Positions 5,621 through 5,625 of a stretch of DNA of 5,625 nucleotides are shown piece after piece (the first letter of the stretch is position 1; each line of letters opens with the position of its first letter). Location: positions 1-5,625 of the forward strand of contig RFPG01000094.1 of assembly GCA_009926245.1 (NCBI GenBank), in the 5' to 3' direction. The notes under the pieces are model-generated. The model ran no database searches. It was not told the DNA's origin and saw only the letters and a list, made by a program, of their open reading frames with translations. A program made the translations under genes and the position numbers. This stretch comes from Sphingobacteriia bacterium (GTDB taxonomy: Bacteria; Bacteroidota; Bacteroidia; UBA7662).

Positions 5621-5625
5621 CACCC

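Larger units (their letters stand above)
5346..5625. other. Non-coding region downstream of tRNA-Ser
   Basis: This 280-bp stretch has no coding frame I can support. It holds the tRNA terminator and nested palindrome (to 5468), an eight-C run (5472-5479), the small hairpin at 5496-5506, a 7-bp inverted repeat CCCAAAA/TTTTGGG (5548-5554/5572-5578) with a 17-base loop, and the terminator-like hairpin at the right edge. The part from 5509 to 5547 shows nothing recognisable. Confidence 0.6.

Noticed and set aside
5597..5625. ATG followed by an open frame (MKGPIGPFHP) to the right edge
   Set aside because: Only nine full codons are visible, all within the terminator-like hairpin, and no promoter or other start evidence is seen. 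It cannot be supported as a gene start.

Overview
The window most likely comes from a member of the Bacteroidota, probably an environmental or metagenomic lineage with roughly 50% GC. This is an inference. None of the protein starts has a convincing Shine-Dalgarno sequence. Several starts sit just downstream of boxes matching the Bacteroidota -7 consensus TAnnTTTG. The truncated left-edge gene has a short Sec signal peptide ending in LQA|Q. The protein families (a DYxPGIH-type photolyase, and a PHP protein next to glycosyltransferases) also fit that phylum. No rRNA, CRISPR array, insertion sequence or phage gene is visible.

Layout from left to right. Bases 1-75 (- strand) hold the first 25 codons of a secreted protein that runs off the left edge. 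A 94-bp divergent intergenic region follows. Bases 170-1624 (+) encode a cryptochrome/photolyase-family flavoprotein. It meets the next gene tail-to-tail with a 19-bp overlap. From about 5217 down to 1606 the - strand carries a tight three-gene operon. In transcription order it encodes a cytoplasmic GT2 glycosyltransferase of the dolichyl-phosphate-mannose-synthase type, a membrane-anchored PHP-domain protein whose catalytic domain is predicted to be periplasmic, and a polytopic GT39/ArnT-like glycosyltransferase. The first two are separated by one base, and the second and third overlap by 22 bases. A 41-bp gap then separates the operon from a divergent tRNA-Ser(CGA) gene at 5259-5345.

The operon reads as one pathway. 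GT2 would charge a polyprenyl phosphate with a sugar at the inner face of the membrane. GT39 would use that lipid-linked sugar as donor on the periplasmic side. The PHP enzyme would act on the same face, perhaps on a phosphorylated lipid, sugar or glycan. Only the family assignments are firm; the substrates are not visible in the sequence.

The stretch after the tRNA (5346-5625, 280 bp) contains no gene I can support but is highly structured. A 124-bp nested inverted repeat (5345-5468) starts on the last base of the tRNA and can fold as a four-way junction with an outer 14-bp stem and three hairpin arms. The first arm doubles as a plausible tRNA terminator. Two arms end in C(GNA)G triloops, known as unusually stable DNA mini-hairpins, and a third such hairpin lies 42 bp after the second. 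A further terminator-like hairpin closes the window. This element is the most unusual item here.
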